A DNA stretch of 64,000 nucleotides, taken from positions 391,576 through 455,575 of the forward strand of contig NZ_FOSK01000002.1 in assembly GCF_900114245.1 (NCBI RefSeq), read 5' to 3'. The translations under genes were made by a program, and so were the position numbers. Each line of letters opens with the position of its first letter. Positions within the stretch are counted from its first letter, which is position 1. The notes below the pieces were generated by a model. That model was given only the letters and a program-made list of their open reading frames with translations, did not search any database and was not told the origin of the DNA. Below are positions 25,572 through 34,054 of this stretch, piece by piece. The stretch comes from Pseudovibrio ascidiaceicola (GTDB lineage: Bacteria > Pseudomonadota > Alphaproteobacteria > Rhizobiales > Stappiaceae).

Positions 25572-26321
25572 TTAGAACCAATCTCCCAATTTTGCCTGAA
25601 CAACGGCCAAAGCCGCGACGGCAGCGGTGTCTGCTCTTAAAATCCGTGGGCCAAGCGGGATAGCATGTACGAATGGTTTGCTATGCAAAAGCGCACGCTC
25701 TTCCTCGGAGAAACCACCTTCCGGGCCGATGAGTATCGCCAAAGGTCCTTTGGGAACATTTTTCAGTGCATCCAACGGATTGTGCGTCCCATGGCCTTCG
25801 TCACAGAAGATAATCTGGCGATCACCTTCTTCTTGCTCCCACATAGAAAGAAGTTTCTTTAGTTGCTGCGGCTCCATTACGGAGGGGATAGAAAGCACGC
25901 CGCACTGTTCACAGGCTTCAAGCACATTGGATTCCATGCGCTCCAGCTTCACCTTTGGGTTTTGGGTGAACTGGGTGAGCACCGGACGTAAGCGCCCTGC
26001 TCCCATCTCCACGGCCTTTTGAACCATGTAATCCAGGCGCGCCAATTTCAACGGTGCAAACAGATAATCCAAATCTGGCATTGGTGTCTGCTCACGCAAC
26101 TGCTCAGTCACAATCAGCTGACAGGATTTGCGCCCCGTTGGCAGGATCTGAGCACGCCATTCTCCATGCTTACCGTTGAAGACGAGCACGTCGCCGCCCT
26201 CCTTCATGCGAAGGACATTCAAAAGGTAGTTAGCCTGTGCGCGGTCTGCCTCCAATTGAAGGCCAGCGCGGAGATCTTGATCGACAAATAAGCGTTGCAT
26301 ACGAAACTCATAGCGGGACAT
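25572..26321 (-). CDS. rsmE: 16S rRNA (uracil-1498-N3)-methyltransferase
   Basis: About 249 residues of the RsmE SPOUT family, methylating U1498 of 16S rRNA. Visible: an N-terminal PUA-like part ([10 protein letters not shown]), the ATP/SAM knot region [17 protein letters not shown] and the knotted C-terminus [21 protein letters not shown]. The inner ATG ([12 protein letters not shown]) is chosen because family proteins start close to the QRLFV strand; 69 upstream bases add an unrelated tail. Divergent from xseA. Confidence 0.92.
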   Translation of the reverse strand: MSRYEFRMQRLFVDQDLRAGLQLEADRAQANYLLNVLRMKEGGDVLVFNGKHGEWRAQILPTGRKSCQLIVTEQLREQTPMPDLDYLFAPLKLARLDYMVQKAVEMGAGRLRPVLTQFTQNPKVKLERMESNVLEACEQCGVLSIPSVMEPQQLKKLLSMWEQEEGDRQIIFCDEGHGTHNPLDALKNVPKGPLAILIGPEGGFSEEERALLHSKPFVHAIPLGPRILRADTAAVAALAVVQAKLGDWF

Positions 26322-26496
26322 GGGGGCACCATATGCCAAGCACACGGCAGATACCACTTTGCGCTTATAGATTTGCTGGTGAGAACTCAATGTCTCAACA
26401 GGTGGAAGCGCTTCTCACGGTTCCCCTTTGCAATTGTCGCAGGCTACACTAAGAGAGAATGGTTTACTTTTTGCCGCATATGAAAGAAGTCTGACA

Positions 26497-28032
26497 TTGT
26501 CTGAACGCTCCAACATTGCTGAATATACCGTCTCCGAGATTTCCGGCGATATCAAACGCGAGCTTGAGGACAAGTTTGGCTATATCCGTGTACGGGGCGA
26601 GTTGGGCCGTGTGAGCAAACCTGCTTCAGGGCATATCTATCTGGATGTAAAAGACGATAAGTCCGTGCTTTCGGGCATTATCTGGCGCGGCAATGCTTCA
26701 CGGCTCAAGGTTCAGCCAGAACAGGGTCTTGAAGTCATTGCGACGGGTAAGATCACCACTTTCCCCGGGCAGTCCAAATACCAAATGGTGATCGATAGCC
26801 TTGAGCCAGCAGGCGCTGGTGCATTGATGGCTCTGTTGGAAGAGCGCAAGCGCAAGCTGGCAGCGGAAGGTTTGTTTGCTGAAGAGCGCAAGGTTGCTTT
26901 GCCGCGCATGCCGCGCGTGATTGGCGTTGTTACGTCCCCAACTGGCGCAGTTATTCGCGATATCCTGCACCGCATCAGCGACCGCTTTCCTCTGCATGTT
27001 TTGGTTTGGCCAGTTCGCGTACAGGGTGAGAGCTGCGGCTCTGAAGTTGCAGCTGGTATTCGCGGTTTTAATGCGCTTGAGGCCAACGGAGCTATCCCAC
27101 GCCCTGATGTTCTGATCGTTGCGCGTGGTGGTGGCTCGATTGAAGACCTTTGGGGCTTTAATGATGAAGCTGTGGTTCGTGCTGCAGCAGACTCCCAAAT
27201 CCCGCTGATTTCAGCTGTTGGCCATGAGACAGACTGGACATTGATTGATCTGGCTGCCGATGTACGTGCGCCAACGCCAACTGGTGCTGCTGAGTTTGCA
27301 GTTCCGGTAAAGGCTGAGATGACCGCTCAGGTGGATGATCTGTCCCGCCGCCTCTCAACAGGCCTGTTGCGCTTGGTCCAAACGCGCCGAACGGAGCTGC
27401 GGGCAGCAAGTGCAGCACTGCCTGCTCCACGAGATCTTCTTGCTCTTCCACGCCAGCGGTTTGATATGGTGGCAGGCCGTCTTGAGCAGGGACTGAAGAC
27501 GAATACGCAAATCCACCGGAATTCTCTGACAGCAGTTTCCTCCGGCTTACGTCCTATCACACTTGAACGGCAGGTTGCGCAAGGGCGCGAGCGGCTTCAG
27601 GTTTTGAAAGGTCGTGCCATTGCAGCCTTTTCCAACCAGGTACAACGGCAACGCCTGCGCCTTTCCAACTCTGCCGGGCTTTTGGCCTCACTAAGCTATG
27701 AGCGAGTGATTGAGCGTGGTTACGCTGTGGTGCGTGATCAGGCTGGTGTTCCACTGGCCGGCGCACAGGATGTTCAGGCAGGGCAATCCCTGAAACTGGA
27801 GATGAAGGGTGGCACTGTTGGAGCTGTGGCTGATGGGGGTGGGGTAACGCCAACACCTCCGCGACCAGTGAAGCCGATGCCAGAAACCGTCGTTGAGGCT
27901 ACTGCGGAGCCAACTTCTCCTCCAAAGAACTTAGAGGAGCATGTGGCTCAGACGAAAGCAAAGCAGGCTAAGCCCGCTCCGAGAAAGAAGAAAAGTGTGG
28001 TTGATCCAGACGCACAAGGCAGCTTGTTTTAG
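26497..28032 (+). CDS. xseA: exodeoxyribonuclease VII large subunit
   Basis: About 511 residues: an N-terminal OB-fold ([29 protein letters not shown]), a catalytic region with [35 protein letters not shown] and [28 protein letters not shown], a long coiled-coil, and the C-terminal [14 protein letters not shown] strand. It degrades single-stranded DNA together with XseB, which is not in the window. The TTG ([12 protein letters not shown]) gives the usual N-terminal length. The C-terminal tail of about 60 residues (Pro, Lys, Ala) is longer than in E. coli. Divergent from rsmE. Confidence 0.93.
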   Translation: MSERSNIAEYTVSEISGDIKRELEDKFGYIRVRGELGRVSKPASGHIYLDVKDDKSVLSGIIWRGNASRLKVQPEQGLEVIATGKITTFPGQSKYQMVIDSLEPAGAGALMALLEERKRKLAAEGLFAEERKVALPRMPRVIGVVTSPTGAVIRDILHRISDRFPLHVLVWPVRVQGESCGSEVAAGIRGFNALEANGAIPRPDVLIVARGGGSIEDLWGFNDEAVVRAAADSQIPLISAVGHETDWTLIDLAADVRAPTPTGAAEFAVPVKAEMTAQVDDLSRRLSTGLLRLVQTRRTELRAASAALPAPRDLLALPRQRFDMVAGRLEQGLKTNTQIHRNSLTAVSSGLRPITLERQVAQGRERLQVLKGRAIAAFSNQVQRQRLRLSNSAGLLASLSYERVIERGYAVVRDQAGVPLAGAQDVQAGQSLKLEMKGGTVGAVADGGGVTPTPPRPVKPMPETVVEATAEPTSPPKNLEEHVAQTKAKQAKPAPRKKKSVVDPDAQGSLF

Positions 28033-28150
28033 AAGTGATTACGGAGGAATACCCTCTATTTCCTCATTATTGCGTGATTAAGAGATCAGGACTATATTGA
28101 GGAAGAGAAAGGGAGCAAATGCCCCCTTTCCCGGTGGATTATTTGAAAGT

Positions 28151-28190
28151 AGCACGGAACCAGAGTACCAGTCTGTTCCGTGCTTTTTCA
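28151..28190 (+). terminator. rho-independent terminator after xseA
   Basis: A perfect 10-bp stem (AGCACGGAAC / GTTCCGTGCT) with a 14-base loop and five T. The xseA stop is 119 bases upstream, and a second weak hairpin (GAAAGGG / CCCTTTC) lies between. Confidence 0.85.
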
Positions 28191-28398
28191 ATTTTGAACT
28201 TCAATTCAAGCTTCATCCATCTACCACCTCCTTCACCAGGCATTGCTACGATCGGAGTGCCTAATCTCTCCGATTGCGCGGACTGGCTCACGCTGCTGCT
28301 TTGCAAAGGAGATGGGTCTCAGGATGCTATCGAACCTCGGCAGAAATCACTATCCGAGAGAGTTGGGGTATGTGTCCTTGGAGAGAGATGAAAGCAAG

Positions 28399-29286
28399 TC
28401 AGGCGGAGGCTGTCGATAATTCGACTGGCTCCTTAAGCAAGGCAAGATGGAAGCTTCCGCTTTGCTTGAAACCAATAGCCTCATAGGCTTTCGCTGCCGC
28501 TGGATTATCAGTGAACAAGACGGACTTCTGCACACCTTGTTTCTTCACAAGTTCCAGTGTGAGTGCGACGACAACTCTGGCATATCCGTTGTTGCGATGT
28601 TCAGGTGGTGTCCAGACAGGGCCGACTTGCACGATTTCTGCAAGGGTTGCGTTGAACCCGCTCAACGCGACAGGTTGCTCTCTATCCAGCAAGACCCATG
28701 CATTACCGCTTTCTTGCATTTGCGTTACGCGGTTTGTGATGTGTTTGTCATGCTCTGCGCTGGCTTCACCATCAAAGGCTTCCAACTCGTACGCTTTTAG
28801 CCAATCGAACAGTAATGACGTATCAGCTTCTGAGGTTGGGATCAGAGTGAACTGATCGCTGGTGGCTGTCTCAGAGAGCTGCAGGTCCTCCAAGGCTAGC
28901 TGATAGAGGCCTTCGCTGCGGTTGGTATTGTAGGTACCTGCTGATAAGCTCAGTTTGTTCAAAACAAAACTGACTTGTTCACTATCGCCAAGCATTCCGG
29001 CAATCGGGCGATTAACAACTTCACAAAAGTGCGTGGTGAGTGCTTCCAGAGCGTTCAAATCAGGCGCCTGAGCCATCAAGTTGCCGTTCCAGAACTGCGC
29101 CAAAATACCTTTTAACTCGTCGGCTGCGTCGTAAGCGCCCCAATACTCTCCCGAATAGAGCTCGCCCGTGTACTCCAGGCCCGTCTTTTCGATATTATTG
29201 AGCAGAAACATTGAGCTGTAGACACGCTTCATCAGAAACTGCCAAACCGCTTCTTGATGTTGATTGGATAATTTTTTGATTTTCAT
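28399..29286 (-). CDS. GNAT-family N-acetyltransferase
   Basis: 295 residues. The C-terminal half (about 140-285) holds a GNAT fold: LALEDLQLSETAT, AWVLLDREQPVALSGFNA, IVQVGPVWTPPEHRNNGYARVVVALTLELVKKQG (the Q/R-x-x-G-x-A acetyl-CoA loop, here HRNNGYA) and AAAKAYEAIGFKQSG. The N-terminal half (IKKLSNQHQEAVWQFLMKRVYSSMFLLNN) resembles a GNAT-like regulatory part without the loop. Substrate unknown. Cytoplasmic. Confidence 0.82.
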   Translation of the reverse strand: MKIKKLSNQHQEAVWQFLMKRVYSSMFLLNNIEKTGLEYTGELYSGEYWGAYDAADELKGILAQFWNGNLMAQAPDLNALEALTTHFCEVVNRPIAGMLGDSEQVSFVLNKLSLSAGTYNTNRSEGLYQLALEDLQLSETATSDQFTLIPTSEADTSLLFDWLKAYELEAFDGEASAEHDKHITNRVTQMQESGNAWVLLDREQPVALSGFNATLAEIVQVGPVWTPPEHRNNGYARVVVALTLELVKKQGVQKSVLFTDNPAAAKAYEAIGFKQSGSFHLALLKEPVELSTASA

Positions 29287-29324
29287 GGCAATGCTCTTTG
29301 TTGGAAACCATTAAGTATGACGCA

Positions 29325-29356
29325 GTAAAAAACCCCGGTTCACCGACCAGGGTTTT
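29325..29356 (-). terminator. terminator of the TRAP operon
   Basis: On the minus strand, AACCCTGGT pairs with ACCGGGGTT (one G:U) over a 6-base loop, followed by a T run. It lies 25 bases after the dctM stop. Confidence 0.8.
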
Positions 29357-29381
29357 CCATTATCTCAACTGATCATCCGCT

Positions 29382-30749
29382 TTACATCAAGGATGGCAGG
29401 AAGGTGATGATTGCCGGGAAGGCCACCAAGACAGCTACGGTCAACACATCCGCAACAAAGAACGGTGTCGCGCCGCGGAAAACTTCCTGAACCGGGATGT
29501 CTGGACGCACACCGGAGACCACGAAGCAGTTCAAGCCAATGGGCGGTGTAATCAGGCAGAGTTCTGCCATTTTCACCACGATGATACCGAACCAGATTGC
29601 GCAGGCTGCACCGGACATGCCAAGCGTGCTTTCTGCTGCACTGACATCGAGGCCACCATTGAGTGCCATGATTGCCGGGAAGACCACCGGAAGGGTCAGC
29701 ACGAGCATGCCGATTGCATCCATGAACATGCCAAGCACAGCATATCCAAGCAGAATGCAAACAATGATCATCATTGGCGGATAATCCAGTGCGACGATGA
29801 ACTCTCGGAACGCATCTGGCAGGCCTGCAAAACCGAGGAAGCGGACATAGACGAGCACGCCCCAGATGAGGGTGAAGATCATTACTGTCAGCTTCGCCGT
29901 CTCGTGAAGAGCCAGGAAAAGCTGCTTAGCGCGCATACCTTTGTAAAACGCAGCCAGCAGCACAACGAATGCGCCACACGCGCCAGCTTCTGTTGGGGTT
30001 GCAAAGCCGAAGTAGAGGCTGCTGAAGATGATCAGGATCACGCCAATGATTGGGAATGTCCCAGGCACAGATTCAAAGCGCTCTTTCCAGCTGTAGCCAC
30101 CGATTGCAGGTGCTCCGCCCTGCCATGCAGCGATGACGTAAATAATGGCTGCATAGATGAGAACGGAAACAACACCGGGCAAGAAACCTGCCATGAGGAG
30201 TTTGCCGACGCTCTCTTCCACCAAAATAGCATAGATCACGAGGATCGCACTTGGCGGGATAAGCGAGGCCAGTGTTCCACCAGCCGCAACCACTGCTGCG
30301 GAGAGGCGTTTGGAGTAGCCTGCCTCCAACATTTCAGGGATCGCAACACGGGCGAACACCGCGGAAGTTGCTGTTGATGCGCCTGATACAGCCGCAAAAC
30401 CTGCTGTGGCGAAGACAGTTCCGATTGCCAAGCCACCCGGAAGCCAGCCCAGCCAGCGTTTTGAGGCTTCAAACAGTTGCTTTGTCAGGCCTGCATAATA
30501 GGCCAGAAAGCCAATCAGGATGAAGGTTGGCAGAACGGACAGTGCATAGGTCACGGATTTGGAATGTGGGATCGTGCCAGCCATTTTTGCGGCGGTCATA
30601 ACACCACGTTCAAACCCGAGGCGCATGGAGAAAATTGCGACCATACCCATAATGCCGACAAACGCTGCTGCAAAAGCAACTCGAACACCAATGATGACGA
30701 GGAGCAGGAGCATCCCAGTCATGATGAGACCGATATCAAACGGGGTCAT
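29382..30749 (-). CDS. dctM: TRAP transporter large permease (DctM)
   Basis: 455 residues, about twelve hydrophobic helices. Family marks: GVRVAFAAAFVGIMGM, AVSGASTATSAVFARVAIPEM, LIPPSAILVIYAILVEESVGKLLMAGFLPG, and GMFMDAIGMLVLTLPVVFPAIMALN. It forms the sodium-coupled transport path for a carboxylate captured by the periplasmic protein. Overlaps dctQ by 4 bases (ATGA), indicating translational coupling. Substrate unknown. Confidence 0.95.
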   Translation of the reverse strand: MTPFDIGLIMTGMLLLLVIIGVRVAFAAAFVGIMGMVAIFSMRLGFERGVMTAAKMAGTIPHSKSVTYALSVLPTFILIGFLAYYAGLTKQLFEASKRWLGWLPGGLAIGTVFATAGFAAVSGASTATSAVFARVAIPEMLEAGYSKRLSAAVVAAGGTLASLIPPSAILVIYAILVEESVGKLLMAGFLPGVVSVLIYAAIIYVIAAWQGGAPAIGGYSWKERFESVPGTFPIIGVILIIFSSLYFGFATPTEAGACGAFVVLLAAFYKGMRAKQLFLALHETAKLTVMIFTLIWGVLVYVRFLGFAGLPDAFREFIVALDYPPMMIIVCILLGYAVLGMFMDAIGMLVLTLPVVFPAIMALNGGLDVSAAESTLGMSGAACAIWFGIIVVKMAELCLITPPIGLNCFVVSGVRPDIPVQEVFRGATPFFVADVLTVAVLVAFPAIITFLPSLM

Positions 30750-31417
30750 GATGCACCTCCATGGGCAGGAGTTCTCATTTCAGGCCCCTCTTCTCCGTTT
30801 TCGGCGGAATGGAATGTCTCCTCAATCTCAGCTTTAGCATGCTGAGCAGCATCCATTACGTGCGGTAAATCCAGAACTGAAGCTGACGGATTGATAATAA
30901 GGCGGCTGTAGCCAAACAGTTGAAGAACAAGGCGAAGCCACAACAAGGACAATGCAAGCGGAACAACAAACTTGGAGGGCCAGGTTGGGATGGAAATATC
31001 CATGGTGCTGTCCCCGAAGGTCCATGCCCTGTCAAAGTGCAGGAAGGAGCCATAAATCAACACGGATACAACAAGCAGAATTGCCAGCACGCCAAGAAAC
31101 TCTGCAATCCACTGAGTACGGCCTTTGAAGACGCCGATCACCAACTCCATACGGATGTGGCCGCCAACACGCTGACAATAAGCTATCCCCATGAACGCGA
31201 ATACGGCCATGGCTTGCTCTGTAATATCAATAAAACCGGGTACGGGCTGGTTGAACAAGTTGCGTCCGGCGACCTGAATAACAGCCAGCAACATCAAGAC
31301 GAGGATAGATGTTGCTGCAATGAGGTTGAACAGGTTTTCGATTCTTCCCAGCACACCATTAAAGCGGAGATAGGCCATATCCGACTTGGGATATGCGGGG
31401 CCGTTTGATTTGGACAT
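30746..31417 (-). CDS. dctQ: TRAP transporter small permease (DctQ)
   Basis: 223 residues with four predicted membrane helices (LFNLIAATSILVLMLLAVIQVAGR, FIDITEQAMAVFAFMGIAYCQ, IAEFLGVLAILLVVSVLIYGS, FVVPLALSLLWLRLVLQLFG), the normal DctQ layout. The C-terminal tail is acidic and hydrophilic. It is about 140 bases downstream of dctP, with a terminator-like hairpin in that gap. Confidence 0.92.
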   Translation of the reverse strand: MSKSNGPAYPKSDMAYLRFNGVLGRIENLFNLIAATSILVLMLLAVIQVAGRNLFNQPVPGFIDITEQAMAVFAFMGIAYCQRVGGHIRMELVIGVFKGRTQWIAEFLGVLAILLVVSVLIYGSFLHFDRAWTFGDSTMDISIPTWPSKFVVPLALSLLWLRLVLQLFGYSRLIINPSASVLDLPHVMDAAQHAKAEIEETFHSAENGEEGPEMRTPAHGGAS

Positions 31418-31514
31418 GTTATCAGCCCGATTTTAAGAGAAATGTTGTGCCCTGCTCTGAGCGAGTACTTTTGAGCAGGCTCTTAAACAAAACTCCGATG
31501 AGCAGCCATCGGAA

Positions 31515-31548
31515 TAAAAAAGGCGCACCAAGCAGAGTGCGCCTTTTG
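31515..31548 (-). terminator. hairpin with T run between dctP and dctQ
   Basis: Minus-strand sequence AAAGGCGCAC (8-base loop) GTGCGCCTTT followed by TTTA: a good rho-independent terminator directly after dctP (9 bases past the stop). It likely acts as an intra-operon attenuator, giving more binding protein than permease. Confidence 0.75.
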
Positions 31549-31556
31549 ATAGGTAA

Positions 31557-32576
31557 TTACTTACCAGCAATTGTGTTCTGTACGAGCGTGAGCAGTTCTG
31601 CAGCAGGGAGACCCTTTGCAGACATGTCTTCAACCCACTTGTCCCAGATTGGTTTACCAGCAACAGCCTTGAAGGCTTCAAGCTCTTCTTCTGTAAAAGA
31701 GATTTGCTTTACACCGTTTGCTTCCAGAGCTGGATAGAACTTGTCGTAGACCTTTGCATAGGTGTCCAGGTAATGCTGAACTGCAGGGGCTACACTTTCA
31801 TCCAGAGCTTTCTGGAACTCAGGAGCCAACATGTCGTAGGCGTCTGTGCTAACCACAACTGGACAGCTCACGGTGCCTGGGTTCAAGTTGTTAGTCCACC
31901 AGCTGCCGGCTTCAACTGTTTTGAATGACAGGTGCGCATGAGGCGCAAAAGCAACGGCCTGCACAGTACCAGAATCAATTGCCTGATACGCTTCAGAAGC
32001 TGTCACGGTTGTTGGAACAGCGCCGATGGTCTTCATCGCATTACCAACGCCGCCAAGAGCACGCACGCGCATGCCTTCAAAGTCAGCCAGCTTAGCAGGT
32101 GCGTCGCCTTTACCCAGCAGGTTGTACTGCGGCATTGGGGATGGCATCAACAGCTTTGCATTCCAACGACCCAGGTCTTTTTGAACTGCAGGGTGATTGT
32201 AGAGCGCGAAATCTACCTTCACCTGAGTTTCCAGATCCGGCACGCCGAGGAATGGCAGATCGGTGGTGGTCAATGTCGGGTTTTTATCTGCATGGTAAGA
32301 TGCACAGAACTGCGCCATCTCGAACGCACCGATGGAGATGCCATCAAGGTTTTCGCGAGATTTGGAGAGTGCTCCACCGTAATGCAGCTTGATTTCGAAT
32401 TTGCCGTTTGTGCGTGCAGCCACTTCTTCAGCCAGCTTTTCAACGTGCTCGGTAAATGCACGGCGTTTGCCCCACAACGAGACATTCCAGGTCACATCTG
32501 CAGCCAGAGCTTCGCCCACAAACGCGGAGCCCATAGTTGCTGCGAGCACAGCGGTCGCAACCTTAAGATTTTTCAT
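31557..32576 (-). CDS. dctP: TRAP transporter periplasmic binding protein (DctP)
   Basis: 339 residues with signal peptide (VATAVLAATMGSAFVGEALAAD), then the TRAP solute-binding fold: FEIKLHYGGALSKSRENLDGISIGAFEMAQFC, LADFEGMRVRALGGVGNAMKTIGAVPTTVTASEAYQAIDSGTVQAVAFAP (conserved Arg that binds the carboxylate in RALGG) and the VVSTDAYDMLAPEFQ strand. Binds a carboxylic or keto acid. First gene of the operon, with its promoter in the divergent AT-rich gap. Confidence 0.95.
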   Translation of the reverse strand: MKNLKVATAVLAATMGSAFVGEALAADVTWNVSLWGKRRAFTEHVEKLAEEVAARTNGKFEIKLHYGGALSKSRENLDGISIGAFEMAQFCASYHADKNPTLTTTDLPFLGVPDLETQVKVDFALYNHPAVQKDLGRWNAKLLMPSPMPQYNLLGKGDAPAKLADFEGMRVRALGGVGNAMKTIGAVPTTVTASEAYQAIDSGTVQAVAFAPHAHLSFKTVEAGSWWTNNLNPGTVSCPVVVSTDAYDMLAPEFQKALDESVAPAVQHYLDTYAKVYDKFYPALEANGVKQISFTEEELEAFKAVAGKPIWDKWVEDMSAKGLPAAELLTLVQNTIAGK

Positions 32577-33026
32577 TTATCAACTCCCGAAAATAAATTG
32601 GCCGTCTTTGCAATAGGTGCAAATCCAGCCCCTCCCTGAATTCCGTCGAATATAGAAATATCACAATTTTCTCAGTAATAAACCTTAGTAATTCGAAGAT
32701 TTAATGACTATTCACATGCCCCTAGGTTCGTTCGTCCAAAATATCTTAGCAGGGTGCAAGTGTATAAAAACTCTGCTTTTATTCAGCTAATAAGTTCTTC
32801 TTTGTCTAAAGTATAAAGACTTTAAGTATACCTATTTGGAGCGAAACTGGGCTACCTTACACTCCTTTACTTATAATAATAGTGAAACTGCATTATTTTT
32901 CAAAACCTTATCCCAATGATTAAGGTTGACAAGGATCAAAGCAGCTATTGCAATGCTGACCTAATATTTCAGGCGAGGGACAACCTCCCGTACCGCTAAG
33001 AAATAGAGGGCAAGGAGACAAGGCTT
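32577..33026. other. divergent AT-rich promoter region between dctP and the stress protein gene
   Basis: No gene seen. It holds inverted repeats: TAAAGT/ACTTTA (32807-32824), flanked by GTATA/TATAC, and AACCTTA/TAAGGTT (32904-32927). A TTGACA at 32925-32930 followed by TATTGC about 15 bases later is a possible sigma-70-like promoter for the stress gene. None is certain. Confidence 0.45.
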
Positions 33027-33857
33027 ATGGCAATCAAGGACATTCTCACCATTACAGACCTGAACGGCGATCAAACAGCATCTAAGGTTGCTGTTGAATT
33101 TGCCCGTCAGGCAGGTGCACATGCAACTGGGCTTGCACTGGCATTCGAGCCAATCGTTCCCGGCTTTTTAGCAGCACCAATGCCAACCGATTATTTGCAG
33201 GTTGCTAAAAATCAGGCCATCGATGCTGCGAAGACTTCTACTGAGAAGTTCAAAGGCTACGCAGAACTTGCTGGTATCTCCACTGAAACTCGTGTGGAAG
33301 AGATCGTCACCGGTGGCAGCCTCGAATCCATCATGGGCCATTGCCGCTTGAGCGACATGGTTGTGATTGGTCAGGACAATCCTGAAGCACCTGAGCCAAT
33401 GCGCGAAATGCTGATCGAAGGGCTTTTGTTCGAGTCTGGCGTGCCGACACTGATCGTTCCATTCATCTCCAAGGGTAACTTCCAGCCGAAGAAAGTTGTT
33501 CTGGCATGGGATGGTAGCGCAACAGCCGCACGTGCAGTGCATGCAGCGCTTCCAATCTTAGAGATGGCAGAGCATGTTACAATCGTGATCGTGAACAAAG
33601 GTCTGCCTCTTGAAGGTGAGCCAGGTTCCGACATTGCAACGTACCTTGCCCGTCATGATCTGGAGATCAATGTTGATGTGATCAACAACCCACCAATCGG
33701 TGTTGGTGATGCGCTTCTCAACTACGTCTCAGAAAATGGAACAGACCTGCTTGTTATGGGTGGTTACGGCCACAGCCGCATGCGCGAATATCTCGTAGGT
33801 GGAGCGACCCGCGACATTCTGCATTCCATGACTATTCCAGTTCTGATGGCTCACTAA
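33027..33857 (+). CDS. tandem universal stress protein (UspA) family
   Basis: 276 residues with two Usp folds. The second carries the ATP-binding pattern VVLAWDGSATAARAV and GGYGHSRMREYLVGGATRDIL (G-x2-G-x9-G-(S/T)-type loop). The first is weaker (LESIMGHCRLSDMVVIGQ). Cytoplasmic stress/redox-response protein. A strong AAGGAG precedes the ATG. Monocistronic with a terminator; divergent from the TRAP operon. Confidence 0.92.
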   Translation: MAIKDILTITDLNGDQTASKVAVEFARQAGAHATGLALAFEPIVPGFLAAPMPTDYLQVAKNQAIDAAKTSTEKFKGYAELAGISTETRVEEIVTGGSLESIMGHCRLSDMVVIGQDNPEAPEPMREMLIEGLLFESGVPTLIVPFISKGNFQPKKVVLAWDGSATAARAVHAALPILEMAEHVTIVIVNKGLPLEGEPGSDIATYLARHDLEINVDVINNPPIGVGDALLNYVSENGTDLLVMGGYGHSRMREYLVGGATRDILHSMTIPVLMAH

Positions 33858-33910
33858 TCTAGTCGGGGGACGTCCCATTTTGTCTCCCGATCCTTGCCCA
33901 TTTTGAAAGG

Positions 33911-33950
33911 AAGAGAGGTGTCGCTTTGCTGTCGCACCTCTCTTCTATTT
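33911..33950 (+). terminator. rho-independent terminator after the stress protein gene
   Basis: A 10-bp stem (AAGAGAGGTG at 33911-33920, with a CACCTCTCTT arm at 33935-33944) and a following T-rich tail. Confidence 0.8.
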
Positions 33951-34054
33951 TGAAGATCAAACGCTCTTGAACTCCATTATGAGGGGCATTGGTCTGAATT
34001 GAATACCTGAGTAACAGCACCTAAAACTCAACTGAGTTTGACGGGAAATGCGCT

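Noticed and set aside
28119-28391. Small plus-strand frame between xseA and the GNAT gene
   Set aside because: It runs through a rho-independent terminator and has no Shine-Dalgarno.
29904-30377. Open frame on the plus strand over dctM
   Set aside because: Shadow of dctM; the encoded Cys/His/Asp-rich product resembles no family.
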